A DNA stretch of 64,000 nt, taken from positions 1 through 64,000 of the forward strand of contig NZ_JABEND010000001.1 in the NCBI RefSeq assembly GCF_013002705.1, read 5' to 3'. The notes under the pieces are model-generated. The model was not told the origin of the DNA. It did not search any database and worked only from the letters and a program-made list of their open reading frames with translations. This document shows positions 1 to 8,647 of this stretch, one piece after another (position 1 is the first letter of the stretch; every line of letters starts with the position of its first letter). This DNA is from Nakamurella aerolata (GTDB lineage: Bacteria; Actinomycetota; Actinomycetes; Mycobacteriales; Nakamurellaceae). The translations under genes and the position numbers were made by a program.

Positions 1-1
1 T

Positions 2-292
2 CTCGTCGCTCACGTACGGATGGACGGAGCGTGGCTGGGCAGCATCGACATCTCGATCAACAAAGCCTTCACGGCCCGCGCGTTCGACACAGCCACCAAA
101 GACCTCGGCGACCTCGCCCAACCTGGTGAGCAGTTCTACGGCATCCACGCCTCCAACGACGGTCGGGTGATGGTCTTCGCCGGTGGCATCCCGCTCGAGC
201 GCGACGGCCAGGTCGTCGGCGCCGTCGGCGTCAGCGGAGGAACCGGTGACCAAGACCAGGCCGTCGCCGAAGCCGCCGCCAGCGCCTTCTGA
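2..292 (+). CDS. GlcG/HbpS-family (DUF336) protein, 5' end missing
   Basis: Only the 3' part of the gene is present; the reading frame is open from base 2 and ends at TGA 290-292. The visible text has the family core RMDGAWLGSIDISINKAFTA near its start and a closing section with GIPLERDGQVVGAVGVSGG, both typical of HbpS/GlcG proteins, which are small proteins of about 140-190 residues, some of which bind haem or act as sensors. Thus about 95 residues are present and the N-terminus lies outside the window. The first ATG in the window (base 20) is the Met of the RMDGA motif, not a start. Substrate and role cannot be told from this fragment. Confidence 0.75.
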   Translation, partial: LVAHVRMDGAWLGSIDISINKAFTARAFDTATKDLGDLAQPGEQFYGIHASNDGRVMVFAGGIPLERDGQVVGAVGVSGGTGDQDQAVAEAAASAF

Positions 293-566
293 GACCGACC
301 CGCACCGAACCCGGCCCCCGGCCGGCAGCCCACCCACCGAAGGAGCCGCAGTCCCGGTCCGTTATCGGCGCCGTTTACAACACTGCGCGGCGTTGTTTAG
401 AGACCAATGCCCTGAAGGACGAGGTCCACGCCGCCGACGACACCGGCACCCCCGCGCAGCAGCCTCGGCCTGCGAATCAGTCCTCGACCGGGTAGGACGC
501 TGTCAGCACCGGCGGCGACACCGGAGCCACCACGTCGCTCGCGCCGGTCGCAGACCGCAGGGTGTC

Positions 567-1381
567 ATGAGCACGGCCACCGTCGCGCGAGGCACGATGC
601 CCCTCGCCGACCATCTGCGGGAGGCGCGTCGACGCGGAGTCCGCGCGACAGTGGCGCCATCGGTCGAGTCCGCGCGACAGTGGCGCCATCGGTCGGCGTC
701 GTCGCCGGCTTCCCTTTTTCCGACCAGGTCCTCGACCTCCTGCGTGCGCCGATCGAGCAACTCGCCGCGTCACGCAACGCGAGCCTCAACTACGACACCG
801 TCACCGGCGCGTTCGACCTCAAGCTCAAGATCGCCCTGTTCTGCGGAGTCATCGTGTCCAGCCCGGTCTGGCTGCTGGAGCTGTTCGCGTTCGTCACCCC
901 GGGCTTGACCCGCCGCGAGAAGAAGTACACCCTCGGGTTCCTAGCGACCGCGGTGCCCCTGTTCGCAGCCGGCTGCGCCTTCGGCTTCCTGCTGTTCCCG
1001 CACATGGTGCAACTGCTCACCGGGTTCGCCTCGACCGAGGACAGCACGATCCTCACCGCGTCCTACTACGTGGACTTCGTCCTGCAGATCGTGCTCGCTA
1101 TTGGGATCGCGTTCGTGCTGCCGGTCTTCGTGGTGATGCTGAACTTCCTCGGGCTGATGTCGGCCCAGACCCTGCGCCGGGGCTGGCGCGTCATCGTCGT
1201 CATCATCACTCTCCTCAGCGCTCTTGTGACGCCAGCGGCCGACGTCTTGTCGATGTTCTTCGTCGCCGCACCCATGTCCGCGCTGTTCGGTGCCGCCATG
1301 GCCATCACCCACCTCCACGACCGACGGGCAGCACGGCATGCGATCACCGCCGACCGCGCACGCCCCGCCCTGACCGAGTGA
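567..1381 (+). pseudogene. tatC: tatC, twin-arginine translocase subunit, frameshifted by a 29-bp duplication
   Basis: TatC is the membrane subunit of the Tat export system that recognises folded substrates with RR signals. The frame starting at ATG 567 (or ATG 597) gives MPLADHLREARRRGVRAT, the conserved cytosolic N-tail. The frame ending at 1381 gives the rest, from GVVAGFPFSDQVLDLL through several hydrophobic helices, with ELFAFVTPGLTRREKK as the conserved loop and LSALVTPAADVLSMFF late. The two frames are separated by an exact 29-bp tandem duplication (637-665 and 666-694). Removing one copy joins them into one ordinary TatC. A GTG inside the second copy (680) could restart translation but would lose the N-tail that contacts signal peptides. 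I infer that the gene is inactive, or active only if the duplication is lost. A sequencing or assembly error cannot be excluded. Confidence 0.82.
637..694. repeat. 29-bp exact tandem duplication inside tatC
   Basis: Bases 637-665 and 666-694 are identical. The period, 29, is not a multiple of three, so the second copy shifts the tatC frame. Flanking bases differ immediately on the left side (636 versus 665), so the repeat boundary is sharp. Confidence 0.95.
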
Positions 1382-1397
1382 CGAAGGAGTCCACCCC

Positions 1398-1505
1398 ATG
1401 TTCGGTTTGACCTTCGAGAAGCTCCTTCTGGTCATGCTCGTCGCCGGGATCATGGTCAGCAGACCACGGTGCGCTGGCGACATTTTCTCGCCGGGTTGGA
1501 CTTGA
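1398..1505 (+). pseudogene. tatA/tatB-like gene, truncated after the membrane helix
   Basis: ATG 1398 follows the tatC stop by 16 bases with a GAAGGAG ribosome site. The first 20 residues, MFGLTFEKLLLVMLVAGIMV, match the start of actinobacterial TatA/TatB-type proteins (MFGLxFEKLLLV). There the family resemblance ends: the usual GP-x-LP hinge and the amphipathic helix are missing and the frame runs into an unrelated tail to TGA 1503-1505, giving 35 residues against the usual 80-140. The break at about 1458 looks like a recombination or deletion edge. It was probably co-transcribed with tatC, so the whole local Tat pair is decayed. Confidence 0.6.
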
Positions 1506-1669
1506 CCTGACCCGGTCCGGTTGACAGGTCCAAGTCCACTACCCGGCCGAACGAGTCCAAGGTCGAGGTCTTCGGGCGTTCAGGATTCAACCGTTCCGGT
1601 CGTTCCGCTCACGTTGAAGGATCAAGTGATTCAACCCAGATGGCGCAGTGACGCAACTGTGAACCACCG

Positions 1670-2800
1670 TCAGCCCTGGGCCTCGCCCAGGCGCGCTTCG
1701 GGCGTGAGCTCGGCGGAGAGCCCGCCGCCGGTCGCAGCCAGGGCGAGGGCGCGACCCAGCAATGGTGCCTGCTTGAACAGATTGTGACCGGCCACAAAAA
1801 AGACAGGACTTGCCTCCCACACGGCCACGCCGTCCTCACTCGACGGGAGGTCGGTCACCCAGCAGTGAAGGAAGTCGCGCGGCTCCGGGTTGAGACCGGG
1901 CAGCGCCCGTGCCACGTAGTCGCGTGCGCGTTCGTCCAGCGATCGAATGGCCGCAGGGTCGATGAAGGTTCCGTCGTCGCGGACGCCGACGGTCTCGCTG
2001 AGTCCGACCGCATAGCTGCTGTTGCCCGGTAACGGCGTCGCGTAGACGCCGACTTCGCCGAAGACGCCGCTGCTGTCCTGCAGGCACGCGACTCGTTCCG
2101 GGGCAGCGGCTTTCACGTCGAAGGTCAGCCGTACGTGTGCGGCGAGGCGAACCGGCAGCGACAGGCCGACGCTGCGTGCCAGGCGGGCGGTCTCGCGGCC
2201 GGCGCACACGACCACCTTGGAGTAGACAGCCCGGTCGGTGACGCTGCGCACCTCGACCGTCCCGTCGGTGCGGGGGTCGATGGAGATCACCTCCCCGGTG
2301 GTGACGGCGTCTCCGAGGGCACCCGTGAGTGCCGTGATCGCGGCGCGGGTGCGGATCGCGCCTCCCGACTCGTCGAGCACCGCGGGCCCCGAGTACCCAG
2401 CGAGCAGCGGCATTCGCTGGGCGAGCTCGGCTGCATCGAGCTCGTGGGCTTCCACGCCGCCGACACGGTCGAGCACACGCAGCCGCGCCAGTGCGCTGTC
2501 GCCGATCGCCACGACACCGTCTGATGAGACCAGCTCGACGTCAAAGTGTTCGGCCCACTCATCCCATACGCCGCGGCTCTCTCGCGCGAACGTCACGAGT
2601 CGCGGGTCGTCGTGGGCGTGCCGGAAGATCCGTGACTCGCCTGCGGACTGACCCGTCCCGGGCAGACCGGCCTCGTACAGGCGCACCGGCACACCCTGTT
2701 CCTGCAACGCGTACGCCGTCGACAGACCGACGATCCCGCCCCCGATCACTGCTACCTCGGGTGAACCCGTAGTGGCAGCGCCGTCGTCAGTTTTCGTCAT
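1670..2800 (-). CDS. FAD-dependent amine oxidase of the DAO/sarcosine-oxidase family
   Basis: A 376-residue protein with the N-terminal FAD-binding motif VIGGGIVGLSTAYAL (about residues 19-33) followed by a Glu at the strand end (RLYEA). GQSAGESRIFRHAHDD is the counterpart of the flavin-contact segment of monomeric sarcosine oxidase and N-methyltryptophan oxidase. The C-terminal VAGHNLFKQAP segment lies where these enzymes have the FAD-contacting G(H)(G)xK region. It most likely oxidises an N-methyl or secondary amino acid with release of H2O2; the exact substrate is unknown. GAGGAA lies 5 bases before ATG 2800. Length is normal for the family (about 370-390). It is followed downstream by the broken tat genes on the other strand, so it probably forms a single-gene unit. 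Confidence 0.75.
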   Translation of the reverse strand: MTKTDDGAATTGSPEVAVIGGGIVGLSTAYALQEQGVPVRLYEAGLPGTGQSAGESRIFRHAHDDPRLVTFARESRGVWDEWAEHFDVELVSSDGVVAIGDSALARLRVLDRVGGVEAHELDAAELAQRMPLLAGYSGPAVLDESGGAIRTRAAITALTGALGDAVTTGEVISIDPRTDGTVEVRSVTDRAVYSKVVVCAGRETARLARSVGLSLPVRLAAHVRLTFDVKAAAPERVACLQDSSGVFGEVGVYATPLPGNSSYAVGLSETVGVRDDGTFIDPAAIRSLDERARDYVARALPGLNPEPRDFLHCWVTDLPSSEDGVAVWEASPVFFVAGHNLFKQAPLLGRALALAATGGGLSAELTPEARLGEAQG

Positions 2801-2848
2801 CGCGGTTCCTCATCTATCTGTTCGGGACTTTCGGTAGGCGCAAGAGAA

Positions 2849-2910
2849 GGGGCCGCTGCGATGTCGTCCGCGGGCTGCGCAAGCCCGAAGTCGGCGCTGG
2901 CAGCGGCCCC
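2849..2910. terminator. Inverted repeat between two minus-strand units
   Basis: An 11-bp perfect inverted repeat, GGGGCCGCTGC (2849-2859) and GCAGCGGCCCC (2900-2910), with a 40-base loop, lies between the truncated monooxygenase and the start of the FAD oxidase. It has no U-tract. It could end the upstream operon; the long loop makes this uncertain. Confidence 0.4.
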
Positions 2911-2944
2911 CTCTGCTCTGGGCCTGCGCTCCCGATCCGTGGTG

Positions 2945-3055
2945 TCAGGTGGGGAGCTTGAAGGCCAGTACGTCGAGGTCGAGGAACGCCTCCACCTCGT
3001 TCTCCTTGCCGGGCAGCGCGTCGAACCTGACCAGCAAGCCCTTCGTCGCGTTCAT
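2945..3055 (-). pseudogene. Antibiotic-biosynthesis-monooxygenase-like (ABM) protein, truncated
   Basis: The start ATG (3055) overlaps the stop of the DJ-1 gene (ATGA), so this was the third gene of the operon. The first 26 or so residues, with KGLLVRFDALPGKENEVEAF, match the opening beta strand and helix of small ABM-domain quinol monooxygenases that are often found beside formaldehyde-dehydrogenase-type genes. Then the protein ends at residue 36 with an unrelated tail, whereas the family needs about 95-110 residues to form the dimeric barrel. It is read here as a decayed gene. Confidence 0.55.
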
Positions 3056-3621
3056 GACGTCGCCTCTTGCTGTGTCGAGGTGCCCGCGAACCGGGACACG
3101 ATCGTGTCGCAGAACGCAGGCAGGTCGTCGGGTGAGCGGCTGGTGATCAGATTCTCGTCAACCACCACGTCCTCATCGACGACCTCGGCACCGGCGTTGC
3201 GCAGATCCGTGCGGATGCTCGGGAACGACGTCAGGGTGCGGCCAGTGACCACGCCGGCCTCGATCAACGTCCAGGGCCCGTGACAGATCGCCGCCACGGG
3301 CTTACCGCTCTCGACGAACTCGCGGACGAAGGAAACGGCGTCCTCGTCGACCCGGAGCTGGTCGGGGTTCACCGTGCCGCCGGGAAGCAGCAGGGCGTCG
3401 TAGTCGCCCACGGAAGCATCGGCGACCAGCCCGTCGACGGTGAACGTGCCCGCGGCATCCAGGTCGTTGTCACGCGCTTGGATCTCGCCGTCGTGGACCG
3501 AGAGGACCTCGGTCCGAGCCCCGGCCCGGTCAAGTGCCTCGCGGGGCTGCTCGAGCTCGACGCGCTCGACCCCGTCCGCGGCGAGAATCGCGACCCTCCT
3601 GCCCTGCAGATCCGCGGCCAT
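3052..3621 (-). CDS. DJ-1/PfpI family protein (type-1 glutamine-amidotransferase fold)
   Basis: 189 residues. The start ATG 3621 is one base after the stop of the upstream dehydrogenase and opens with MAADLQGRRVAILAADGVE, the usual family start; a longer in-frame extension overlaps that dehydrogenase and is rejected. The nucleophile elbow AICHGPWTL carries the Cys-His pair, and the Glu of GVERVELEQP corresponds to the acidic residue that tunes the Cys in DJ-1/PfpI proteins. Family roles include protease, glyoxalase/deglycase or chaperone activity against electrophile stress. Being in one operon with a formaldehyde-dehydrogenase-type enzyme suggests aldehyde detoxification, but this is inference. 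Confidence 0.82.
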   Translation of the reverse strand: MAADLQGRRVAILAADGVERVELEQPREALDRAGARTEVLSVHDGEIQARDNDLDAAGTFTVDGLVADASVGDYDALLLPGGTVNPDQLRVDEDAVSFVREFVESGKPVAAICHGPWTLIEAGVVTGRTLTSFPSIRTDLRNAGAEVVDEDVVVDENLITSRSPDDLPAFCDTIVSRFAGTSTQQEATS

Positions 3622-3622
3622 G

Positions 3623-4789
3623 TCAGCTCGCCTTCTTTCCGCTCGACATGCCGGGCTTGATGACGACCTTGGTCCAGCCCTCGGCCCTGGAGTCGAAGTT
3701 CCTGTAGGCATCGGCAGCCTGCTCCAGCGAGATCTCGTGGGAGACGATCCAGGACGGCTTCGCCTTGTCAGCCGCGATCAGATCCCGCAGCCGGCGGTTG
3801 TACTTCTTGACCGGGCACTGACCGTTGCCCATGGTCTGCCCCTTGAACCAGTGCAAGCCGAAGTCGATTGCCGCCTTGCCCTGCTTGGCCAAGTCGCTCT
3901 TGGCCCCTGGATCCTGAGGAACGAACACGCCGACGGTGCCGATCCCGCCGGTGAACCGCACGGCGTTGATGAGCATGTTCAAGGTGGCAGCCGGATCTTC
4001 GTTGCCCTGAGGATCGTGGGCCTGGTAGCCGACGCACTCGCAGCCGCGGTCGGCTCCGAGCCCCATGGTCTCGTTCAGCACAGCCTGCACGGGGTCGACC
4101 TTGGAGTCGTCGATGGCGATCGCTCCGATCTGCTCGGCCAGCGCGAGCCGGTCGGGGTGGCGATCTACCACCATCACCTTCGCGGCGCCCTTGATCGTCG
4201 CGGACAGGGCAGCCATCAGCCCCACCGGTCCTGCCCCGGCGATCACGACGCTGTCGCCCGGGATCACGCCGGCCATCTCGGTGGCGTGGTAGCCGGTGGG
4301 GAAGATGTCGGAGAGCATGACGTAGTCGTTCTCCTTCTCCTGCGCGTCCTCACCCAGGCGCAGCGCGTTGTGGTCGCCGAAGGGCACCCGGAGCAGCTCC
4401 GCCTGCCCGCCGCCGTACGGGCCCATTTCGGCGAACCCGTAGGCCGCACCGGCGGTCGACGGGTCAGGTTGCGTCGTCAGGCAATAGTTCGTGAGCCCGC
4501 GCTCGCAGTTCTTGCAGAACCCGCACGAGATGTTGAAGGGCAACACGACCCGGTCGCCCACCTTGACCTTCTCTACGCCCTGGCCGACCTCCACCACCTC
4601 CCCCATGTTCTCGTGACCGAACGTCCGGCCTTGCTCGAAGGAGGTCCGCCCCTCGTACATGTGCAGGTCCGAGCCGCAGATGTTGGTGGTTGTGATCTTG
4701 ACCAGCACATCAGTGGGCCGCTCGATCTTCGCGTCCGGAACATCGGTGACTGCGACGTCTCGGGGTCCCTGATACACGACAGCCTTCAT
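3623..4789 (-). CDS. Zinc alcohol dehydrogenase, glutathione-independent formaldehyde dehydrogenase type
   Basis: 388 residues of the medium-chain dehydrogenase family. Zinc ligands are visible: NICGSDLHMYEGR (Cys and the catalytic site), GHENMG (His-Glu), and the structural zinc lobe CGFCKNCERGLTNYC. The nucleotide fold has GAGPVGLMAA followed by VVDRHPDR. A long insert with GCECVGYQAHDPQGNED and the LNMLINAVRFTGGIG segment are hallmarks of the FdhA (Pseudomonas putida formaldehyde dismutase/dehydrogenase) branch, which keeps NAD(H) tightly bound. ATG 4789 has GGAG 8 bases upstream; a longer in-frame ORF to 4903 has no family residues. First gene of the ADH, DJ-1, ABM operon, divergent from the PucR-type regulator. 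Confidence 0.83.
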   Translation of the reverse strand: MKAVVYQGPRDVAVTDVPDAKIERPTDVLVKITTTNICGSDLHMYEGRTSFEQGRTFGHENMGEVVEVGQGVEKVKVGDRVVLPFNISCGFCKNCERGLTNYCLTTQPDPSTAGAAYGFAEMGPYGGGQAELLRVPFGDHNALRLGEDAQEKENDYVMLSDIFPTGYHATEMAGVIPGDSVVIAGAGPVGLMAALSATIKGAAKVMVVDRHPDRLALAEQIGAIAIDDSKVDPVQAVLNETMGLGADRGCECVGYQAHDPQGNEDPAATLNMLINAVRFTGGIGTVGVFVPQDPGAKSDLAKQGKAAIDFGLHWFKGQTMGNGQCPVKKYNRRLRDLIAADKAKPSWIVSHEISLEQAADAYRNFDSRAEGWTKVVIKPGMSSGKKAS

Positions 4790-5115
4790 ACGAATCTCCA
4801 ATCGTTGTGTGGGCCTTCCGACCCCTCCACGCTCGCCGCCGACCACCAGGAAGTCATGGGCACGCCAGGTCCAAACCCCGGTGCCAACTTGGGTCGAGTG
4901 CACAACTCCCTACGTTGCGTGCGCAGCGGAAGGGATACGGTGGGCGCAACGCTGCCCCCCGAGAGTTGACGAGGACCGATGAGCTCTCACGAACTCGGAC
5001 TGGATCCCGCGATACATCAGTGCTGCAGGCACCGAGGTGGTGCCGCTCAGCGCGACGACCTGTTGGGTCCCTACGTCACAGAGGGATCCCGGGTGGGTCG
5101 GCGAGGGACCGCGAG
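4790..5115. promoter_or_regulatory. Divergent intergenic region between the ADH operon and the PucR-type regulator
   Basis: 326 bases without a convincing gene. It must carry the promoters of both divergent units. A GAGGGA ribosome site lies just before 5116. No clear sigma-70 hexamer pair or palindromic operator stands out by eye. The arrangement makes the adjacent regulator a candidate controller of the dehydrogenase operon. Confidence 0.4.
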
Positions 5116-6783
5116 ATGACCGTCTCAGAGCCTGCCTCGACCCGAACCGTTGCGGACATCGACGGGCTAGATCTGGAGCGTGCCCTCACCGGTCTCCATG
5201 AGTTGCTGGTGATGTCCGTGACGATGCTGCAACGTCACGACGTGGACGGGGTCATCGACGTCCTGGCGCGTGGGGTCGAGTCGGTGACCGGCTGCACCTT
5301 GGTTCACGTCAGCTTCCAGCGTCACCAGGAGTGGACCACCCTGCCCCCCGGTGAGCCAGCGAGGCCGGCGGAACCGAGCCCCCCCACCGGTGAACGGGTA
5401 TTCGTGCAGGACCACGGCGACTCCTGGACGTCTACGACCTCTGTCGCGGTCTTGAACGGCGCACCGGGCCAGCTGGTCCTTCGCAGCTCCGCCCGGCCCG
5501 ACCCCGAACAACTGTTCGTCATCGAGCAGTTGGGCGACCTCCTCGGGACGGCGCTGGCGGACGCGGAGTTGCACGAGCGCCACCGCCGACGCGCCCGCGA
5601 GCTCGATTCAGCCAACAACGAGATGGCGTGCACCGTCGCGGCCCTGCATCATCGGGAGGGGGTGCTTGAGGAGTTCGCCCGACTCGCCACGACCGGGACT
5701 GAGCTCGAAGTGGCCACCTCGCTGAGCCGGCTCACTGGCTCCACTGTCGTGCTGCGGGACAGATTCGGGCACGAGACGACACGGATCACGGTTGCCGACA
5801 GGTATCAACCGGTCCTCGAGCGAACCTCGCTCGAGGCGGTGATCGGCGGACGCCCCGAACTCGGCACGATCGAACTGGAGGTGCCACCGGACAAAGAGCA
5901 AGACGACGTATTGTTCGCTCTGCAATACGCCGGCGTCGCACTGGGGCTGCTGAGGGCTCATGCCGCAGCGATGAATGAACTGGAGAACCGACTGAGTCGA
6001 GACCTCCTCGACGACCTCCTCGAAGGGCTCCCGGACGACGTTGCCTTGGACCGGGCATCTGCCCAGGGCCACGACCTTGGCGTTCCGCACGACCTGATCG
6101 TGTCCGCGTGGTCCTCCGTCAGGGATCACCGCTGGCACGACCGCGACGTCGATCACGTTCGGAGGGCCATTGCTCGTCAGCGACTGCCCTGCTTGGTCGT
6201 CCGGAACCAGGGACTGGTCGTCGCCCTCGCCCGTCGAGGTGTCGACATCGGCCGCTTGTTCGACGACTTGTCCCGCGATTACGGCGACACCAACGGTGTG
6301 ATCGCCAAAGGGGAGCAGATCAACTCGCCGCAGCAGATACCACGAGCCTATGAGCAAGCCCAACGAGCACTCAGGGCTCGTCAGCAGTCCGCCAATCCGT
6401 ATGGCTTCATTGCCTACGCCGACTTGGGAGTGGACCGACTCCTTGCCCTTGACGCCAATGCCGATGAGGTCGAACGCCTCGTCAGCGACTGGCTCGGCGA
6501 CCTGCTGAGCTACGACCGCCGCCACGGCACCGAACTCGTCCTCACGCTAGCGGCGTACCTCGACCACGGAGGCAAGTACGCCGACACGGCAGCAGCGCTC
6601 TCAATCCACCGGAACACACTGCGGTACCGACTCAGCCGCATCACCCAGATCTCGGGCCACGACCTCACCGACGTCGAGACGAAACTCAACCTCCACCTGG
6701 CGGCCCGTGCCCGGCGACTGCGCCGTGCCCCCGTCGGCGAGCCCCCGCGGGACGCCGTACGGAGCGGTACGCCCAATCCGTAG
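5116..6783 (+). CDS. PucR-family transcriptional regulator with GAF-like sensor
   Basis: 555 residues from ATG 5116 (GAGGGA about 8 bases upstream). The C-terminal 60 residues hold the PucR helix-turn-helix: ELVLTLAAYLDHGGKYADTA, then ALSIHRNTLRYRLSRI, the conserved recognition helix of the family. In front of it is the usual PucR/CdaR GGDEF-like mid-region (roughly residues 310-450) with YEQAQRALRARQQ. The N-terminal half (about 20-160) reads like a GAF sensor, followed by a helical linker. PucR proteins usually activate catabolic genes for purines, amino acids or alcohols when a small ligand is present. Its position opposite the ADH operon suggests that operon as target. A longer frame open from 4807 lacks family residues and is not used. 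Confidence 0.82.
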   Translation: MTVSEPASTRTVADIDGLDLERALTGLHELLVMSVTMLQRHDVDGVIDVLARGVESVTGCTLVHVSFQRHQEWTTLPPGEPARPAEPSPPTGERVFVQDHGDSWTSTTSVAVLNGAPGQLVLRSSARPDPEQLFVIEQLGDLLGTALADAELHERHRRRARELDSANNEMACTVAALHHREGVLEEFARLATTGTELEVATSLSRLTGSTVVLRDRFGHETTRITVADRYQPVLERTSLEAVIGGRPELGTIELEVPPDKEQDDVLFALQYAGVALGLLRAHAAAMNELENRLSRDLLDDLLEGLPDDVALDRASAQGHDLGVPHDLIVSAWSSVRDHRWHDRDVDHVRRAIARQRLPCLVVRNQGLVVALARRGVDIGRLFDDLSRDYGDTNGVIAKGEQINSPQQIPRAYEQAQRALRARQQSANPYGFIAYADLGVDRLLALDANADEVERLVSDWLGDLLSYDRRHGTELVLTLAAYLDHGGKYADTAAALSIHRNTLRYRLSRITQISGHDLTDVETKLNLHLAARARRLRRAPVGEPPRDAVRSGTPNP

Positions 6784-7205
6784 GTCCGGGACAGGAAGCT
6801 GCGTTGCTATTCAAACGGTTCGGATCACCGCCAAGCAAGTCCTACTCGGAGGTCGATCACACAGTTGGCGAATTACGTATTTCTCGACGGATGAGTCTGG
6901 ACCGAACGGAAACATTGCAAAGATCTACGATTTCCGCGGGGGATATGGGTGCGGCATGCGCCCCCGCACAGGGCAGTATCAGACCTGCTACGGTTCGGTC
7001 CCAGGCGCATCGGCTCCGTTCGGCCCCAGCGATCTACTGGAAAATAGGAGCGAAGTCTTTCTGAGGTCTGCTGGGAAAAAAACGGGATAACCGTCTTTCC
7101 ATATCAGCGCTTCTATATCAAGTTCGAGAGCACAATAGATTTCCGCGACAACTCGAGCGATGGTTCCCCTGGACTCAAGTTTCGCGGCTGGGACACGTGT
7201 TTGAC
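6784..7205. other. AT-richer left flank of the IS, with coding remnants
   Basis: This 422-base stretch is visibly lower in GC (about half by eye) than the genes around it. Two overlapping frames look protein-like but neither has a credible complete gene: one ending at TAA 7088-7090, and another open from about 7045 to the IS edge that contains WEKNGITVFPYQRFYIKFES and ends in KFRGWDTC. The second is cut by the insertion sequence. No family recognised. It is probably foreign DNA that received the IS. Confidence 0.45.
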
Positions 7206-8647
7206 GGCTCTTCCCAGATGACGGTGTAGGTCGGCCGGGCGGCGCGTCGGTCTGCAGATAGACGTCGAGGTCTCCCGACGACGGAGGTTCCTACGCCATC
7301 CATCCGAAAGACCTCGACGTGTCCGACGCTACCCCGCCGGCCGGCTTCGGCCGCCCTGACCTGACCGCCTTCGCTCGACTCGACGGCCTCGGTCTGAGCG
7401 TGACCGGACAACGACTTGAACCGGATCGTGCGGTCCTCGCGTGCCGCGTGGTGGAACCAGATCAGTGGTGCCGACGGTGCGGCAGCGAAGGCGCTGCTCG
7501 TGACACCGTGATCCGGCGGTTGGCCCACGAGCCGCTGGGCTGGCGACCGACCGTGCTGGAAGTTGTAGTGCGCCGCTACCGCTGTGCCGACTGCGGACAC
7601 GTGTGGCGCCAAGACACCAGCGCCGCGGCGGAGCCACGCGCGAAGCTCTCGCGCACCGGGCTGCGGTGGGCGCTGGAAGGGATCGTGGTCGCACACCTCA
7701 CCGTCGTCCGTGTCGCCGAGGGACTCGGGGTCGCGTGGGACACCGCCAACAACGCGGTCCTGGCTGAAGGCAAGCGGCTGCTGATCAACGACCCCACGCG
7801 GTTCGAGGGCGTGAAGGTCATTGGCGTCGACGAGCACGTCTGGCGCCACACCAGGCGTGGCGACAAGTACGTCACCGTGATCATCGACCTCACCCCGGTC
7901 CGCGATGGCGCCGGGCCAGCAAGGCTGCTGGACATGGTCGAGGGCCGGTCGAAGGCGGCGTTCAAGACCTGGCTCGCCGACCGCGACGACGCCTTCCGTG
8001 ACGCGGTCGAGGTGGTCGCGATGGACGGCTTCACCGGGTTCAAGACCGCCGCTGCAGAGGAGATCCCGGACGCGGTCACGGTGATGGATCCCTTCCACGT
8101 CGTGCGCCTGGCCGGTGACGCCCTCGACAGGTGCCGGCGCCGGGTCCAACTCGCGATCCACGGGCACCGTGGGTTCAGGGACGACCCGCTCTACAAGTCG
8201 CGGCGCACGCTGCACACCGGCTCGGACCTGCTCACCGACAAGCAGAGCGACAGGCTACGCGCGCTGTTCGTTGATGACGCTCACGTCGAGGTCGAGGCGA
8301 CCTGGGGTGTCTACCAGCGCATGATCGCCGCCTATCGCCACGAGGACCGGCAACGTGGCCGCGAGCTCATGGAGAAGCTGATCACCGACCTCAGCGCCGG
8401 CGTCCCCAAGGTGCTCACCGAGCTCACCACCCTGGGCCGGACCCTGAGGAAGCGGGCCGCTGACGTGCTCGCCTACTTCGAACGACCCGGCACCAGCAAC
8501 GGGCCGACCGAGGCGCTCAACGGACGGCTGGAACACCTGCGCGGCTCCGCACTCGGGTTCCGCAACCTGACCAACTACATCGCCCGAAGCCTGCTCGAGA
8601 CCGGCGGCTTCAGACCCCAACTCCTACACCCCCGATTGGGATGAGCC
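7206..8647 (+). mobile_element. ISL3-family insertion sequence, complete
   Basis: The left end GGCTCTTCCCA (7206) and the reverse complement of the right end GGCTCATCCCA (8647 inwards) match, and a second match GGTGTAGG follows at the same distance in both, giving imperfect terminal inverted repeats of roughly 25 bp. Length 1,442 bp fits ISL3 (1.3-1.5 kb). One transposase gene; its stop codon lies in the right repeat. The 8-bp flanks (7198-7205 and 8648-8655) are not direct repeats, so no target duplication is seen. GTTTG occurs outside both ends in inverted orientation (7199-7203 and 8650-8654), so the true ends could be a few bases further out. Confidence 0.85.
7319..8644 (+). CDS. ISL3-family transposase
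   Basis: 441 residues from GTG 7319, full length for the family. The N-terminus has a zinc-binding pair, CRRCG (about 51-55) and CADCGHVW (about 89-96), followed by a helix-turn-helix region. The DDE residues appear as IGVDEHVWRH, VVAMDGFTGFKTA and the C-terminal GPTEALNGRLEHLRG, the usual ISL3 layout. No frameshift or internal stop is seen, so the enzyme may be active. A promoter is likely in the 113 bases between the left end and the start. Confidence 0.9.
   Translation: MSDATPPAGFGRPDLTAFARLDGLGLSVTGQRLEPDRAVLACRVVEPDQWCRRCGSEGAARDTVIRRLAHEPLGWRPTVLEVVVRRYRCADCGHVWRQDTSAAAEPRAKLSRTGLRWALEGIVVAHLTVVRVAEGLGVAWDTANNAVLAEGKRLLINDPTRFEGVKVIGVDEHVWRHTRRGDKYVTVIIDLTPVRDGAGPARLLDMVEGRSKAAFKTWLADRDDAFRDAVEVVAMDGFTGFKTAAAEEIPDAVTVMDPFHVVRLAGDALDRCRRRVQLAIHGHRGFRDDPLYKSRRTLHTGSDLLTDKQSDRLRALFVDDAHVEVEATWGVYQRMIAAYRHEDRQRGRELMEKLITDLSAGVPKVLTELTTLGRTLRKRAADVLAYFERPGTSNGPTEALNGRLEHLRGSALGFRNLTNYIARSLLETGGFRPQLLHPRLG

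Noticed and set aside
3440-4969. 509-codon plus-strand frame
   Set aside because: Antisense of the dehydrogenase and DJ-1 genes; sequence is low-information.
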